64,000 bases of DNA, from NCBI GenBank assembly GCA_019747905.1, contig JAIEQG010000045.1:25327-89326 (forward strand). The letters run 5' to 3'. Numbering within the stretch: position 1 is the first letter of the stretch; each line of letters begins with the position of its first letter. The DNA comes from Burkholderiales bacterium (GTDB lineage: Bacteria; Pseudomonadota; Gammaproteobacteria; Burkholderiales; Ga0077523). Of this stretch, positions 48,777-60,274 are shown piece by piece. A program made the position numbers and the translations under genes. The notes beneath the pieces were generated by a model that ran no database searches, was not told where the DNA came from, and worked only from the letters and a program-made list of their open reading frames with translations.

Positions 48777-49070
48777 CTAGGGCAGGTCCGAATCGGTATC
48801 CCGGTTCGCGCGCCGCCCGCTGTACCGGACTTTCAACGCGATCACCAGCACGGAAAGCACGAGAGTCACCACGTTGGCGACGATGATCGGCATCGCTCCC
48901 AGCGCGATGCCGTAGGCGAGCCACAACACGATGCCGAGGCTGAAGATGCCGAACATCAGGTACGACACGTCGTCGGCCGACTTGGTCACCCAGATCTTGA
49001 CCGCCTGCGGCACGAACGCGATGGTGGTCAGCGTGCCCGCAAGCAGGCCGATCCAGTCGACGGAGGTCAA
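48777..49070 (-). CDS. SemiSWEET-like sugar transporter
   Basis: DWIGLLAGTLTTIAFVPQAVKIWVTKSADDVSYLMFGIFSLGIVLWLAYGIALGAMPIIVANVVTL (PQ-loop); likely TTG start overlapping glk stop. Confidence 0.85.
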   Translation of the reverse strand: MTSVDWIGLLAGTLTTIAFVPQAVKIWVTKSADDVSYLMFGIFSLGIVLWLAYGIALGAMPIIVANVVTLVLSVLVIALKVRYSGRRANRDTDSDLP

Positions 49071-50023
49071 GAGAAAGCGCGCGCGACGCCGCGCAGGGCG
49101 GGATTGCGCGCCGTGATCACGTAGGTCGGCACGGCGGCCACGTAGGTGCGGAAGCGTCCCTTCTGTTCGAAGCGCGCGCGAAACGGCGACTGGTCGAACC
49201 AGGAGCCGAGGCTCGGCACGATGCCGCCGCCGATGAACACGCCGCCGCGCGCGCCGAGCGTGACACAGAGGTTGGCGGCGGCACTTCCCAGGATGCCGCA
49301 GAACATCTCGAGCGCCTCGACGCAGACTGGCTCGGCACCGTTCATGCCGCGACGCGCAATCTCTTCGGGCGTCAGCGCCGGTGGGGCAGCACCATCGATG
49401 GTGCACAGCGCGTCGCGCAGGGCAACGAGTCCCGGACCGCTCGCGAGCCGTTCCGTCGACACGTGGTCGTAGCTCCGCCACATGACCTTGAGCACTTCGG
49501 TCTCGCGCGGCGTGACCGGGCTGAAGGCGGTATGTCCGCCTTCACCCTGGATCGGAATCCAGGACTCGCCCGCCGGCACCAACCCGGAGACCCCCAGGCC
49601 GGTTCCCGCGCCGATCAAGGCGATCGGGGTTCTCGCGACCGGCAGGCTGCCGCCAACCTGGCGGTACTCATCCGCACCGAGCAGCGGCAGCGACAAGGCG
49701 AGTGCGGTGAAGTCGTTCACCAGCACGAGGCGGTCGAGTTCGAGCATCTTGCGCGTCTGCTCGATCGAAAACGACCAGTCGTTGTTGGTGAGCTTGATGC
49801 GATCGCCCGTGATCGGCGTGGCGACCGCGACCGCCGCCTCCTGCACGGGCGGAGTGCCTTGTGCCTGGAGATACCGGGCCGCGGCGGCACCGAGGTCGGG
49901 GAAATCGGCGCACTGCAGGGTCGATTCCTGCTGCGGGGTTTCGCTCCCTTCGGCGAGCAGCGCGAATCGCGCGTTGGTCCCGCCGATGTCGGCGACCAGG
50001 CGCGTGAATCGCGGCGTCGCCAT
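49067..50023 (-). CDS. glk: Glucokinase
   Basis: LVADIGGTNARFALL; LTNNDWSFS; LVNDFTALA; GAGTGLGVSGL; IQGEGGHTAFSP. Confidence 0.95.
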   Translation of the reverse strand: MATPRFTRLVADIGGTNARFALLAEGSETPQQESTLQCADFPDLGAAAARYLQAQGTPPVQEAAVAVATPITGDRIKLTNNDWSFSIEQTRKMLELDRLVLVNDFTALALSLPLLGADEYRQVGGSLPVARTPIALIGAGTGLGVSGLVPAGESWIPIQGEGGHTAFSPVTPRETEVLKVMWRSYDHVSTERLASGPGLVALRDALCTIDGAAPPALTPEEIARRGMNGAEPVCVEALEMFCGILGSAAANLCVTLGARGGVFIGGGIVPSLGSWFDQSPFRARFEQKGRFRTYVAAVPTYVITARNPALRGVARAFS

Positions 50024-50028
50024 GGCGT

Positions 50029-52029
<2,001 letters not shown>

Positions 52030-52195
52030 GAAACCCGATTCCGGAAATGAAAAACCGCCTCGCGGCGGAAGGGACCAGAATTCTAGCGGAAAGCCCCCCT
52101 CCATTCCTTTTCCGACGATCGGTCTCACCGATCGTCGCAGTCTGCTCCTTCCCCCGTGGCACGGTCAGGGGGGAAGGCGGGGGCGAGGTGCCGAC

Positions 52196-53458
52196 TTACG
52201 ACTCGGACTTGCGCGGTGGCGCCACGCCCAGCTGCTTCAGCTTGCGGTAAAGATGGGTCCGTTCCAGGCCGACTTTTTCGGCGACGCGGCTCATGTTGCC
52301 GCCCTCGCGCGCGATGTGATACTCGAAGTAGGCGCGCTCGAAGGCGTCGCGCGCTTCACGCAGTTCCATGTCGAGCGGCAGGCCGCTCAGCGAACTCGAG
52401 CCAAAGTCGTCTTGCGAGAGTGCCGTGCCCACATCCGACGGCACGATCTCGTCGCCGGCGGCCACCAGGGCCGATGACTTCACCACGGTCTCGAGCTGCG
52501 CGAGGTTGCCGGGCCAGGGATACATGCGCAGCTGGTTCAGCGCCGCCGTACTGAACGACTTCAGCGGGATCTCCTTCGCTTCGGCCATGCGCGCCAGCAG
52601 CAGGTTGGCGATTTCGGGTATGTCCTCGGCATGTTCGCGCAGGCTCGGGATGCGCAGCGTCACCGCCGCGAGGACGCTGTAGAGCTTCGAATCGAAGTGG
52701 CCTTCGGCCACGCGCTGCGGCAACAACGGCCCCGCGGTGGAAACGAGCCGCGCGTTGCAGCGCTCGATGCCCGGCAGGTGGTGCAGCAAGGCGCGCTGCG
52801 CATCGCGACCGAGCGCATCCACCGCGCGCAGGAACAGCGATCCGTCGGATGCCTGGGCGATCTGCTTGTCGGCCGGGTCGTCGAGGAAGGCGGTATCGGC
52901 AGGCGCAATCCACGGCGTGTTCGCGCGATGCATGTAGCGCGCGCACAGGTGCCGCCCGCACCCCGGCTCCCCGAGCAGCATCACGGGCGTGCGCAGATCG
53001 CGCACGCGTTCGAGCCGTGCCTTGAGATCGGTGATGATCGGCGCGCGACCGAGGAAGGCGATGGATCGTTCAGGTACCGCCGCGACCGGCACGGCACTTT
53101 GCGCGAGCGCCTTGCCCACGGTCGCCAGCAGCTTCTGCAGTGCAATCGGCTTTTCCAGGAATCCATAGGCGCCGATGCGCGTGGCTTCCACCGCGGTATC
53201 GATGGTGCCGTGGCCCGACATCATCACCACCGGCATGGTGAGCTGGCCGCTCGCCGACCATTCCTTGAGCAGCGTGATGCCATCGGTATCGGGCATCCAG
53301 ATATCGAGAAGCACCAGATCCGGCCGCGCGCGGCCGCGCTGCTGGCGCGCCTCGGTGGCGTTCTGGGCAACACGGACCTGGTGACCTTCGTCCGACAGGA
53401 TCTCGGACAGCAGCTCGCGGATACCGACTTCGTCGTCGACCACGAGGATCTGACTCAT
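52196..53458 (-). CDS. ntrX: NtrX-like response regulator with REC, degenerate AAA+ and Fis-type HTH domains
   Basis: ILVVDDEVGIRELLSEIL; DLVLLDIWMPDTDGI; degenerate LGEPGCGRHLCAR and DGSLFLRAVDALG; C-term GGNMSRVAEKVGLERTHLYRKLKQLGV. Confidence 0.87.
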   Translation of the reverse strand: MSQILVVDDEVGIRELLSEILSDEGHQVRVAQNATEARQQRGRARPDLVLLDIWMPDTDGITLLKEWSASGQLTMPVVMMSGHGTIDTAVEATRIGAYGFLEKPIALQKLLATVGKALAQSAVPVAAVPERSIAFLGRAPIITDLKARLERVRDLRTPVMLLGEPGCGRHLCARYMHRANTPWIAPADTAFLDDPADKQIAQASDGSLFLRAVDALGRDAQRALLHHLPGIERCNARLVSTAGPLLPQRVAEGHFDSKLYSVLAAVTLRIPSLREHAEDIPEIANLLLARMAEAKEIPLKSFSTAALNQLRMYPWPGNLAQLETVVKSSALVAAGDEIVPSDVGTALSQDDFGSSSLSGLPLDMELREARDAFERAYFEYHIAREGGNMSRVAEKVGLERTHLYRKLKQLGVAPPRKSES

Positions 53459-53471
53459 GAGTACACCACGT

Positions 53472-55655
53472 TCATTCGTTGGCCGCCCTCGGCGACGCGG
53501 AGCTCACCTGTGCGACCGCCGCCGCCGGTGGAAGCCAGATGATGACGCGGGCCCCCACGGGAACGAGATTCTCGAGACGGATACGGCCGCGGTGTTCCTC
53601 GACGATCTTCTGGACGATCGCCAGCCCGAGGCCGGTACCCTTGGGCTTGGTCGTCACATAGGGTTCGAACGCCCGCCCCATCACGTCGGCGGGAAACCCG
53701 GGGCCATTGTCGGAAACACTGAGCGCGATGCCACCGCCTTCCGCGCTGACGCTGACCGCGATGATCGGCGCCGACACGGTCGCGACGGCGTCTTCCGCAT
53801 TGCGCAGCAGATTGTGAATCACCTGGCGCAGCTTGGCCGCATCACCGAGTATGGGGGGCAAGCCGGGCTGGACCTTCAACTGGATGACGAAACCCATGGA
53901 CTCGTACAGGCCGAGCACTTCGCGGGTGAGCGGCCCGAGGTCGACGGGTACGGCGCGTGTTTCCGGGGCGCGAGCGTACTCGCTGAACGCATTGACCATG
54001 CTCTTCAACGCCGCGACCTGATTGACGATCGTCTGGGTGAGTCGCTCCAGCAATTCCGCGTCGGTCGCATCGAGCTTGGCCGAAAGGCGCTGCTGCAGGC
54101 GTTCGGCGGAAAGCTGGATCGGCGTGAGCGGATTCTTGATCTCGTGCGCGAGTCGTCGCGCCACTTCGCCCCAGGCCGCCTGGCGTTGCGCCTTCATGAG
54201 ATCGGTGATGTCGTCGAACACGACGACGTGACCGCCGGGCGCGGCCTGCCGGATCGCCGCGGCACGGGCGAGCAGCATCAGTTCGCCCTGGGGTCCGTGA
54301 TAGGCGATTTGCGCCTGCCAGTCGTCTTCGAGCGGTCCGGCGAGTGCGGCATCGAGCGGTACCGCGATGGCCGCCAGCCGCGGTTCACGGTGGCGCCATT
54401 CGCTCACCGGAACGTCGATCAGGGCTTCGAGATCGATTCCGAGGATACGGCTGGCGCTCGGATTGGACGAGCGCAGACGACGCTCGCCATCGAGCGATAT
54501 CACGCCCGCGGAGAGAGTTGCGAGAATGCTCTCGAGCTGCCGCTGATAGCGTTGCGTATCGCCTTGCGATTCGGCCAGTTCGCGCGTCATCGCGTTGAAC
54601 GACTGCGTGAGAATGCCCAGTTCGTCGTAACTGCGCACCGGCGTGCGCTGGCTGAAGTCGCCCTGCGCGACCGCGCGCGTTCCCTCGGCCAGCACGCTCA
54701 AAGGCGCGGACAGTTTCTGGCTGAAGTAGATGGCGAGCAGCAGTGCCGCGAACAGCGCGAGCAACAACGCGAGGGTCAGCGTCAGCCCGTACAGCCGCTT
54801 GAGACCCGAGCGCGAGAACGCGAGCTCCTGGTATTCGGAATGGGCGAACTGGACCGCTTCGGCATTGCGCGACACGGCTTCGGGTACTCGCTGCACCAGC
54901 TCGAGCGCCAGCACATCGCCATCGGCCACGTTGACCGGCACCACCACCCGCAACAACAGGCCCCCGGAAGGCTCCGCGACAATCCCCGTGTAAGTCTTCT
55001 GCAGCCGCAGCTCGCGCAAGGCTGAAGGCGAGAGCGGATCGGGCATGAGGCCGCTGTGTTCATCACCGGAGAACGCCAGCACCGTGCCGTTGGTGTCGAG
55101 CAACGCCACTTCCTGCACTGCGGCCTGCTCGCGCAGCGTGTTGAGGAGGGCCAGCTGTTGCCGCGGCGGCCGGTCCGCCACCATCAACGCCATGGTATCG
55201 GCCTTGCCGCGCAGATCCTTCACCATGCTGTCGAGCACGTTGCGGCCCAGTGCCAGGCCACCGTCGAGCGCGCGCTCCACGCGCACGTCGAACCACGTGT
55301 CGACCGAGCGTGCAAGGAACTGCACCGACACCGCATAGACCAGCGCCCCGGGCAGCACAGCCACCAGCGAGAACAGCAGCACCAGTCGCAACGACAGCTT
55401 GGACCCGAACACGCGCTGACGCAGGCGCCGGCGCAGCGTGAGCAGCTGGTAACCAGTGAGCAGCATCAGCAGCAGGACCACACCCAGGCCCACCAGGAGC
55501 AGTTGCGGCAGACCCTGGGTGAAGGCGGGCATATCGGCGTGCGTGCCGGACAGCAGATACAGCACGATCGCGCCGACGGCTGCCACGATCGCGGCGAGCA
55601 CTCTGCCCCCGCGCGTCGTGAGCGAGAGCCAGAACAGTCTCAGGCGTCGGCTCAT
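53472..55655 (-). CDS. ntrY: NtrY-like sensor histidine kinase (HAMP-PAS-HisKA-HATPase)
   Basis: RRLAHEIKNPLTPIQLSAERLQQRL; NLLRNAEDAV; VSDNGPGFP; KGTGLGLAIVQKIVEEHRGRIRLEN. Confidence 0.92.
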   Translation of the reverse strand: MSRRLRLFWLSLTTRGGRVLAAIVAAVGAIVLYLLSGTHADMPAFTQGLPQLLLVGLGVVLLLMLLTGYQLLTLRRRLRQRVFGSKLSLRLVLLFSLVAVLPGALVYAVSVQFLARSVDTWFDVRVERALDGGLALGRNVLDSMVKDLRGKADTMALMVADRPPRQQLALLNTLREQAAVQEVALLDTNGTVLAFSGDEHSGLMPDPLSPSALRELRLQKTYTGIVAEPSGGLLLRVVVPVNVADGDVLALELVQRVPEAVSRNAEAVQFAHSEYQELAFSRSGLKRLYGLTLTLALLLALFAALLLAIYFSQKLSAPLSVLAEGTRAVAQGDFSQRTPVRSYDELGILTQSFNAMTRELAESQGDTQRYQRQLESILATLSAGVISLDGERRLRSSNPSASRILGIDLEALIDVPVSEWRHREPRLAAIAVPLDAALAGPLEDDWQAQIAYHGPQGELMLLARAAAIRQAAPGGHVVVFDDITDLMKAQRQAAWGEVARRLAHEIKNPLTPIQLSAERLQQRLSAKLDATDAELLERLTQTIVNQVAALKSMVNAFSEYARAPETRAVPVDLGPLTREVLGLYESMGFVIQLKVQPGLPPILGDAAKLRQVIHNLLRNAEDAVATVSAPIIAVSVSAEGGGIALSVSDNGPGFPADVMGRAFEPYVTTKPKGTGLGLAIVQKIVEEHRGRIRLENLVPVGARVIIWLPPAAAVAQVSSASPRAANE

Positions 55656-56266
55656 GGGCGCACCGTCCAGCGGTACCAGTCGGAAGAAAGATTCCAGCCC
55701 TTGGAGCCCAGCGCACTTACCTGGAACGCCTTGGGCAGCTGCGAAGTGTCGAGACGCAGGCGCAACTGCGCCGAGTACACCTTGTCCGCATCGAGTTCAT
55801 CGCGCGGCACGATGAAACGGTTGCGGATCTGACCCATGACCGCCAGCGCCTCGCGCAGCGAGTCGACGTTCTGCGTGAGAGCGCCGGCGGCGACCCGATA
55901 CTGGCGCGTGAGCGCGTTGTAGGTGAGCCGATAGCGCTGCCCGAAATCCGCCATGGTGCGGTTCCACAGATTGAGCAGGTACCAGCGCTCGTAGATCAGC
56001 TCGAAGTCGACCAGGAAGTTGAGCGCCACACCCTTGGTCAGGGCTTCTTCGAGCGTATCGCCCAACTCGATCTCGAAGCTTGCGTCCAGGTAGTAACCAT
56101 CGGCGCTGGAAGTGATCTCGGCCGAGCGCACGTTGATGGCCGGTTCGCCCGCATGCAGCGCACCGGGCCAGCACAGGAGCAGGACCAGCAACGCCGCGGC
56201 GGTCGCGGCCCACCGGCGCAGCTCAACGATCGGACTTTCGCAGCGGCGCGTAATAGAAACCGTCAT
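55652..56266 (-). CDS. DUF4390 domain-containing protein
   Basis: Signal peptide; INVRSAEITSSADGYYLDASFEIELGDTLEEALTKGVALNFLVDFELIYERWYL; position between rsmB and ntrY. Confidence 0.83.
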   Translation of the reverse strand: MTVSITRRCESPIVELRRWAATAAALLVLLLCWPGALHAGEPAINVRSAEITSSADGYYLDASFEIELGDTLEEALTKGVALNFLVDFELIYERWYLLNLWNRTMADFGQRYRLTYNALTRQYRVAAGALTQNVDSLREALAVMGQIRNRFIVPRDELDADKVYSAQLRLRLDTSQLPKAFQVSALGSKGWNLSSDWYRWTVRP

Positions 56267-57488
56267 GCTCTTGGTCAGGGAGAAGCTGCCCGCCGCTGCC
56301 CGGCAAACGGGCAGGCTCCGAATGACGCGCATCAGGATGGCGTTCGAGGAAGGCCTGGACCGTATCCCGGTTCTCCTCCGCAAACACCGAGCAGGTCGCG
56401 TAGAGCAATGTACCACCGGGGGCGAGGACCTGCCAAAGTGCGTCCAGCAGGCGCGCCTGCTGGCGCGCGAACGATTCGAGGTCCCCCGGGCGACGCAGCC
56501 ACTTGGCGTCAGGATGGCGTCGCACGATACCGGACGCGGAACACGGCGCATCCAGCAGGATGCGGTCGAACACGCGTCCATCCCACCACGTGTCGACGGC
56601 AGCGGCATCGGTGGCCTGCAGTTGGGCACGCAACCCCAGGCGGGCCAGCAGCCGCTCGATATCTTGGAGGCGGCGGCCGTCCACATCGATCGCGAGCAGG
56701 TCGACCGCCGCCAGTTCCAGGATGTGCGCGGCCTTGCCCCCGGGCGCGGCGCACGCGTCCAGCACGCGATCGCCATTGCGAGCCTCGAGCAATGGCGCGG
56801 CCCATTGAGCGCCCGAATCCTGGATCGAAACGAGCCCTTCGTCGAACCCGGGCAGACGTGCGGACGGCACCGGATGTTCCAGCAGCAGCGCATCGTTCTC
56901 GAGCCGTCGGACACGGATGCCCGCCTCGTCGAGCCGCGCGCGATAGGCATCGGGGGATATGCGGCGCCGGTTGACCCGGATGCTCATGGGGGGGTGTTCG
57001 AGTCCCGCCGCCAGGACCGCTTCCGCGTTCGCACCGAGCTGCCGTTCGAGCTTGTCGATCCACCACTTCGGACAGGACCACCGACCTTCCGGCGTGACCG
57101 CAGCACGCGGCAGCAGGTGTTCGCGTTCGCGCAGGAATCGCCGCAGCAGCGCGTTCACGAAACCGGCCGCGGCGGCCGCGCCGAGAGCACGAACGGCCCG
57201 TACCGCGTGATCGACGATCGCATGGGGTGCGTGGCGCGTCTGCCAGAGCTGGAACAAGGCAACCAGGACGAGCGCCTCGACCCGCTCGTCCGCTATGGGG
57301 CGTGCCGCCATCTGCGCAACCAGGGCCCGCAGAGTGCCCAGGTGCCGCAGGGTACCCTGGGTCAAGTCGAGGGCCGCCGCCCGGTCGCCCTGATCCAGCG
57401 CATCGTCTTCGAACCGGCGCTGGGCGAGGCTGCGTCCGGCCAGCACGGACGCCACCCGTTGGGCGGCGACCCGTTGGGCGGCGATCAC
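56223..57488 (-). CDS. rsmB: 16S rRNA (cytosine-967-C5)-methyltransferase
   Basis: VLDACAAPGGKAAHILEL; ILLDAPCSASGIVRRHPDAKWLRRPGD; LLYATCSVFAEEN. Confidence 0.95.
   Translation of the reverse strand: MIAAQRVAAQRVASVLAGRSLAQRRFEDDALDQGDRAAALDLTQGTLRHLGTLRALVAQMAARPIADERVEALVLVALFQLWQTRHAPHAIVDHAVRAVRALGAAAAAGFVNALLRRFLREREHLLPRAAVTPEGRWSCPKWWIDKLERQLGANAEAVLAAGLEHPPMSIRVNRRRISPDAYRARLDEAGIRVRRLENDALLLEHPVPSARLPGFDEGLVSIQDSGAQWAAPLLEARNGDRVLDACAAPGGKAAHILELAAVDLLAIDVDGRRLQDIERLLARLGLRAQLQATDAAAVDTWWDGRVFDRILLDAPCSASGIVRRHPDAKWLRRPGDLESFARQQARLLDALWQVLAPGGTLLYATCSVFAEENRDTVQAFLERHPDARHSEPARLPGSGGQLLPDQEHDGFYYAPLRKSDR
57454..57483. repeat. Perfect 15-bp tandem duplication (x2) at rsmB 5' end
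   Basis: acccgttgggcggcg acccgttgggcggcg, encoding AAQRVAAQRVA. Confidence 0.9.
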
Positions 57489-57501
57489 AGGCCGACCGCG
57501 G

Positions 57502-58443
57502 TCAAATCCCGTCCTCGAATCGGCTGCCGACCGCCACGCCGTGCCCGCGCAGGAAATCCGCCACGGCGAGGCGCTTGCCACCGGGCCGCTGGAGCTGGGT
57601 CAGCGCCAGGACTGTGGCGCCGCCGCAGGCGACCTCGATGCCTTGCGGGCCGACGGCCAGCACCTCGCCGGGAGGACGGGCCCGATCGTCCGGGCGGGCG
57701 CGAGCCCTCCAGATTTTCAGCGGCTCGCCGTTGAATCGCGCATGCGCTCCTGGAACCGGGTCGAAAGCCCGCACTTGTCGCTCGCTGACTTCCGCGGAAT
57801 CGGTCCAGCGAATGGCCGCTTCACGGCGGCCGATTTTCGGCGCATACACGGCAAGATTGTCGTCTTGCGACGTCGGTTGCACGTTGCCGCCCACCAGGCG
57901 GGCCAGGGCTTCGACGATAGCTCGCCCGCCCATTGCGGCCAGGCGGTCGTGCAGGGACCCGGCGGTTTCATCGGGCGCAATGTCGAGCGCGGTCTGGGTC
58001 AGCACCGGACCCGTATCGAGACCGACATCCATCTGCATGATGCTGATCCCGCTCGTTGCATCACCCGCCAGCAGTGCCCGCTGGATCGGCGCGGCACCGC
58101 GCCAGCGCGGCAGCAACGAGGCGTGGATGTTGATGCAGCCGCGGGGAAAGGCTTCGAGGACGGGCGGCGGCAAGATCAGCCCATAGGCAGCCACGATCAT
58201 CGCTTCAGCTCCTGTATCCCGCAGTGCGTCCGCAGCACTCGGGGTTTTCAGCGAGAGCGGTTGATCGATCCTCAAGCCGCGCGCCAGTGCCAGCCGCTTG
58301 ACCTCGCTGGGGGTCGGCTGCAGGCCGCGTCCGGCCGGGCGGTCCGGCTGGGTCAGCACGAGCACGATCTCGTGGCCCGCAGCCAACAGCGCTTCGAGCG
58401 CGACCGCGGCGAAGCCCGGCGTACCGGCAAATACCAGACGCAT
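57502..58443 (-). CDS. fmt: Methionyl-tRNA formyltransferase
   Basis: MRLVFAGTPGFAAVALEALLAAGHEIVLVLTQPDRPAGRG; INIHASLLPRWRGAAPIQRALLAGD. Confidence 0.96.
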   Translation of the reverse strand: MRLVFAGTPGFAAVALEALLAAGHEIVLVLTQPDRPAGRGLQPTPSEVKRLALARGLRIDQPLSLKTPSAADALRDTGAEAMIVAAYGLILPPPVLEAFPRGCINIHASLLPRWRGAAPIQRALLAGDATSGISIMQMDVGLDTGPVLTQTALDIAPDETAGSLHDRLAAMGGRAIVEALARLVGGNVQPTSQDDNLAVYAPKIGRREAAIRWTDSAEVSERQVRAFDPVPGAHARFNGEPLKIWRARARPDDRARPPGEVLAVGPQGIEVACGGATVLALTQLQRPGGKRLAVADFLRGHGVAVGSRFEDGI

Positions 58444-58461
58444 CGGCGGCAACAGGGCCTG

Positions 58462-58965
58462 CTATCCCGCGCGGCGCTGCTGCTTCCTCATGCGCGAGGC
58501 GATGCGGTTCTGCTTCAGGCGGGACAGGTACTCGACGAAGACACGACCCTTAAGATGGTCCATTTCGTGCTGCACGCACACGGACATGAGCCCGTCTACC
58601 TCCAGCTCGAACCGCTCGCCACGAACATCCCGCGCCTCGATGCGGACTCGCTCGTAGCGCGGCACCTGGTCGTACACCCCAGGGACCGACAAGCACCCCT
58701 CCTCGAGCCCGGACTCGCCCCAGCCCTCGAGCAACACCGGATTGATGAAGACCTGCAGCGCGTCGCGCGTATCCGACACGTCGATCACGATCACCTGGCG
58801 GTGGATGTCCACCTGGGTGGCCGACAGCCCGACCCCGGGGGCGGCGTACATGGTTTCGGCCATGTCGCGCACGAGGCGCTGAAGCTCGTCATCGAACCGG
58901 GTCACTGGGGCCGCGACGATGTGCAGGCGGGGATCAGGGTACTGCAGAATGGGCAGCTGTGCCAT
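58462..58965 (-). CDS. def: Peptide deformylase
   Basis: [50 protein letters not shown]. Confidence 0.96.
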   Translation of the reverse strand: MAQLPILQYPDPRLHIVAAPVTRFDDELQRLVRDMAETMYAAPGVGLSATQVDIHRQVIVIDVSDTRDALQVFINPVLLEGWGESGLEEGCLSVPGVYDQVPRYERVRIEARDVRGERFELEVDGLMSVCVQHEMDHLKGRVFVEYLSRLKQNRIASRMRKQQRRAG

Positions 58966-59078
58966 AAAAGCTTGCTAAGTTAGGCGATTACGATCAGAAT
59001 CTCAAGAAGAATATAGTAACCATGCGCAATCTCCCGTATTCCAGCGACAAATTCCCTGTCCTACAGGTGGGGACTCGT

Positions 59079-60248
59079 ATGCGACATTCAATCATATCGG
59101 CTGTCCTCGGGCTAACCCTCGCCGCGCTGCTGGCTCTGCCGGCCCTGGCACAGGAGGAGGAGCAAAAGCCGCTCGAACTGGCGGACAACCCCCCCGACCG
59201 CTACGTCGTGGTGAAGGGCGACACGCTCTGGGGCATCTCGAGGCGCTATCTCAAAAGTCCGTGGCGCTGGCCCGACCTCTGGGGCATGAACAAGGACGAG
59301 GTGAAGAACCCTCACCGCATCTACCCCGGCAACGTGCTAATCCTGGACCTGTCCGGCGCAACCCCGCGGCTGCGCATGGAAGGCGAAGGCCCCGGTGGCG
59401 TCGTGGCGGCCGCCCAGGGGACCGGCGTGGGCAGCACCGTGAAGCTGACCCCCAAGGTCCGCGCCGAGCAGGTGGACACCGCACCGATCCCCAGCATCCC
59501 TTCGACCGCCATCGAGCCGTTCCTCAATCGGCCGCTCATCGTCGACGCCAGCCAGTTCGACTCCGCACCCCGGATTGTCGCGACCCAGGAGAACCGAGTG
59601 GTCCTGGGCACTGGCGACGCGGCGTTCGTGAAGGGTCTCCCGGCCGACTCGCCGCTCGTGTGGCAGATCTATCGTTCCAGCAAGCCGCTGGTCGACCCGG
59701 CCACGAAGGAAGTGCTCGGCTACGAAGTCATCTACCTCGGCGACGCTCGCGTGCGCGAGTTCGGGGATATCACGACGGTGCGCATCCTGCGCGCACGCCA
59801 GGAGATCACCACCGGCGATCGACTCGTGCTGGCACCCCCGGCGGACGTACTCGCCTACGTTCCGCATTCCGCGGCAGCCGACGCCACCGGCACCGTGATT
59901 TCGGCCCCGGAGACGGTCATCACGGAGATCGGGCAGCAACGCGTGATCGTCCTGAATCGCGGCGCGCGCGAGGGTGTCGAGGTGGGCAACGTCTACGCGC
60001 TGTACCGCGCCGGCAAGACTGTCACTCCGCGCGCGTTGCCGCGCAGCAGTTCCAACGAAGTGCATCGCTCGCGGATCGAGACCGTGCAATCGGAGTTCGA
60101 TCCGAAGAACCAGAACGAGCCGGTGATGCTGCCGGATGAACGTTATGGCCTCGTGTTCGTGTTCCGCGTTTTCGAGAAGGTCTCCTACGCGCTCGTCATG
60201 ACCACCTCGCGTCCGGTGAATCTGCTGGACGTCGTGCGCGCCCCTTAA
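59079..60248 (+). CDS. LysM-domain secreted protein
   Basis: Signal peptide; VVKGDTLWGISRRYLKSPWRWPDLWGMNKDEVKNPHRIYPGNVLIL. Confidence 0.88.
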   Translation: MRHSIISAVLGLTLAALLALPALAQEEEQKPLELADNPPDRYVVVKGDTLWGISRRYLKSPWRWPDLWGMNKDEVKNPHRIYPGNVLILDLSGATPRLRMEGEGPGGVVAAAQGTGVGSTVKLTPKVRAEQVDTAPIPSIPSTAIEPFLNRPLIVDASQFDSAPRIVATQENRVVLGTGDAAFVKGLPADSPLVWQIYRSSKPLVDPATKEVLGYEVIYLGDARVREFGDITTVRILRARQEITTGDRLVLAPPADVLAYVPHSAAADATGTVISAPETVITEIGQQRVIVLNRGAREGVEVGNVYALYRAGKTVTPRALPRSSSNEVHRSRIETVQSEFDPKNQNEPVMLPDERYGLVFVFRVFEKVSYALVMTTSRPVNLLDVVRAP

Positions 60249-60274
60249 ACCCCGCACTGCGCGATCCGTCGGCG

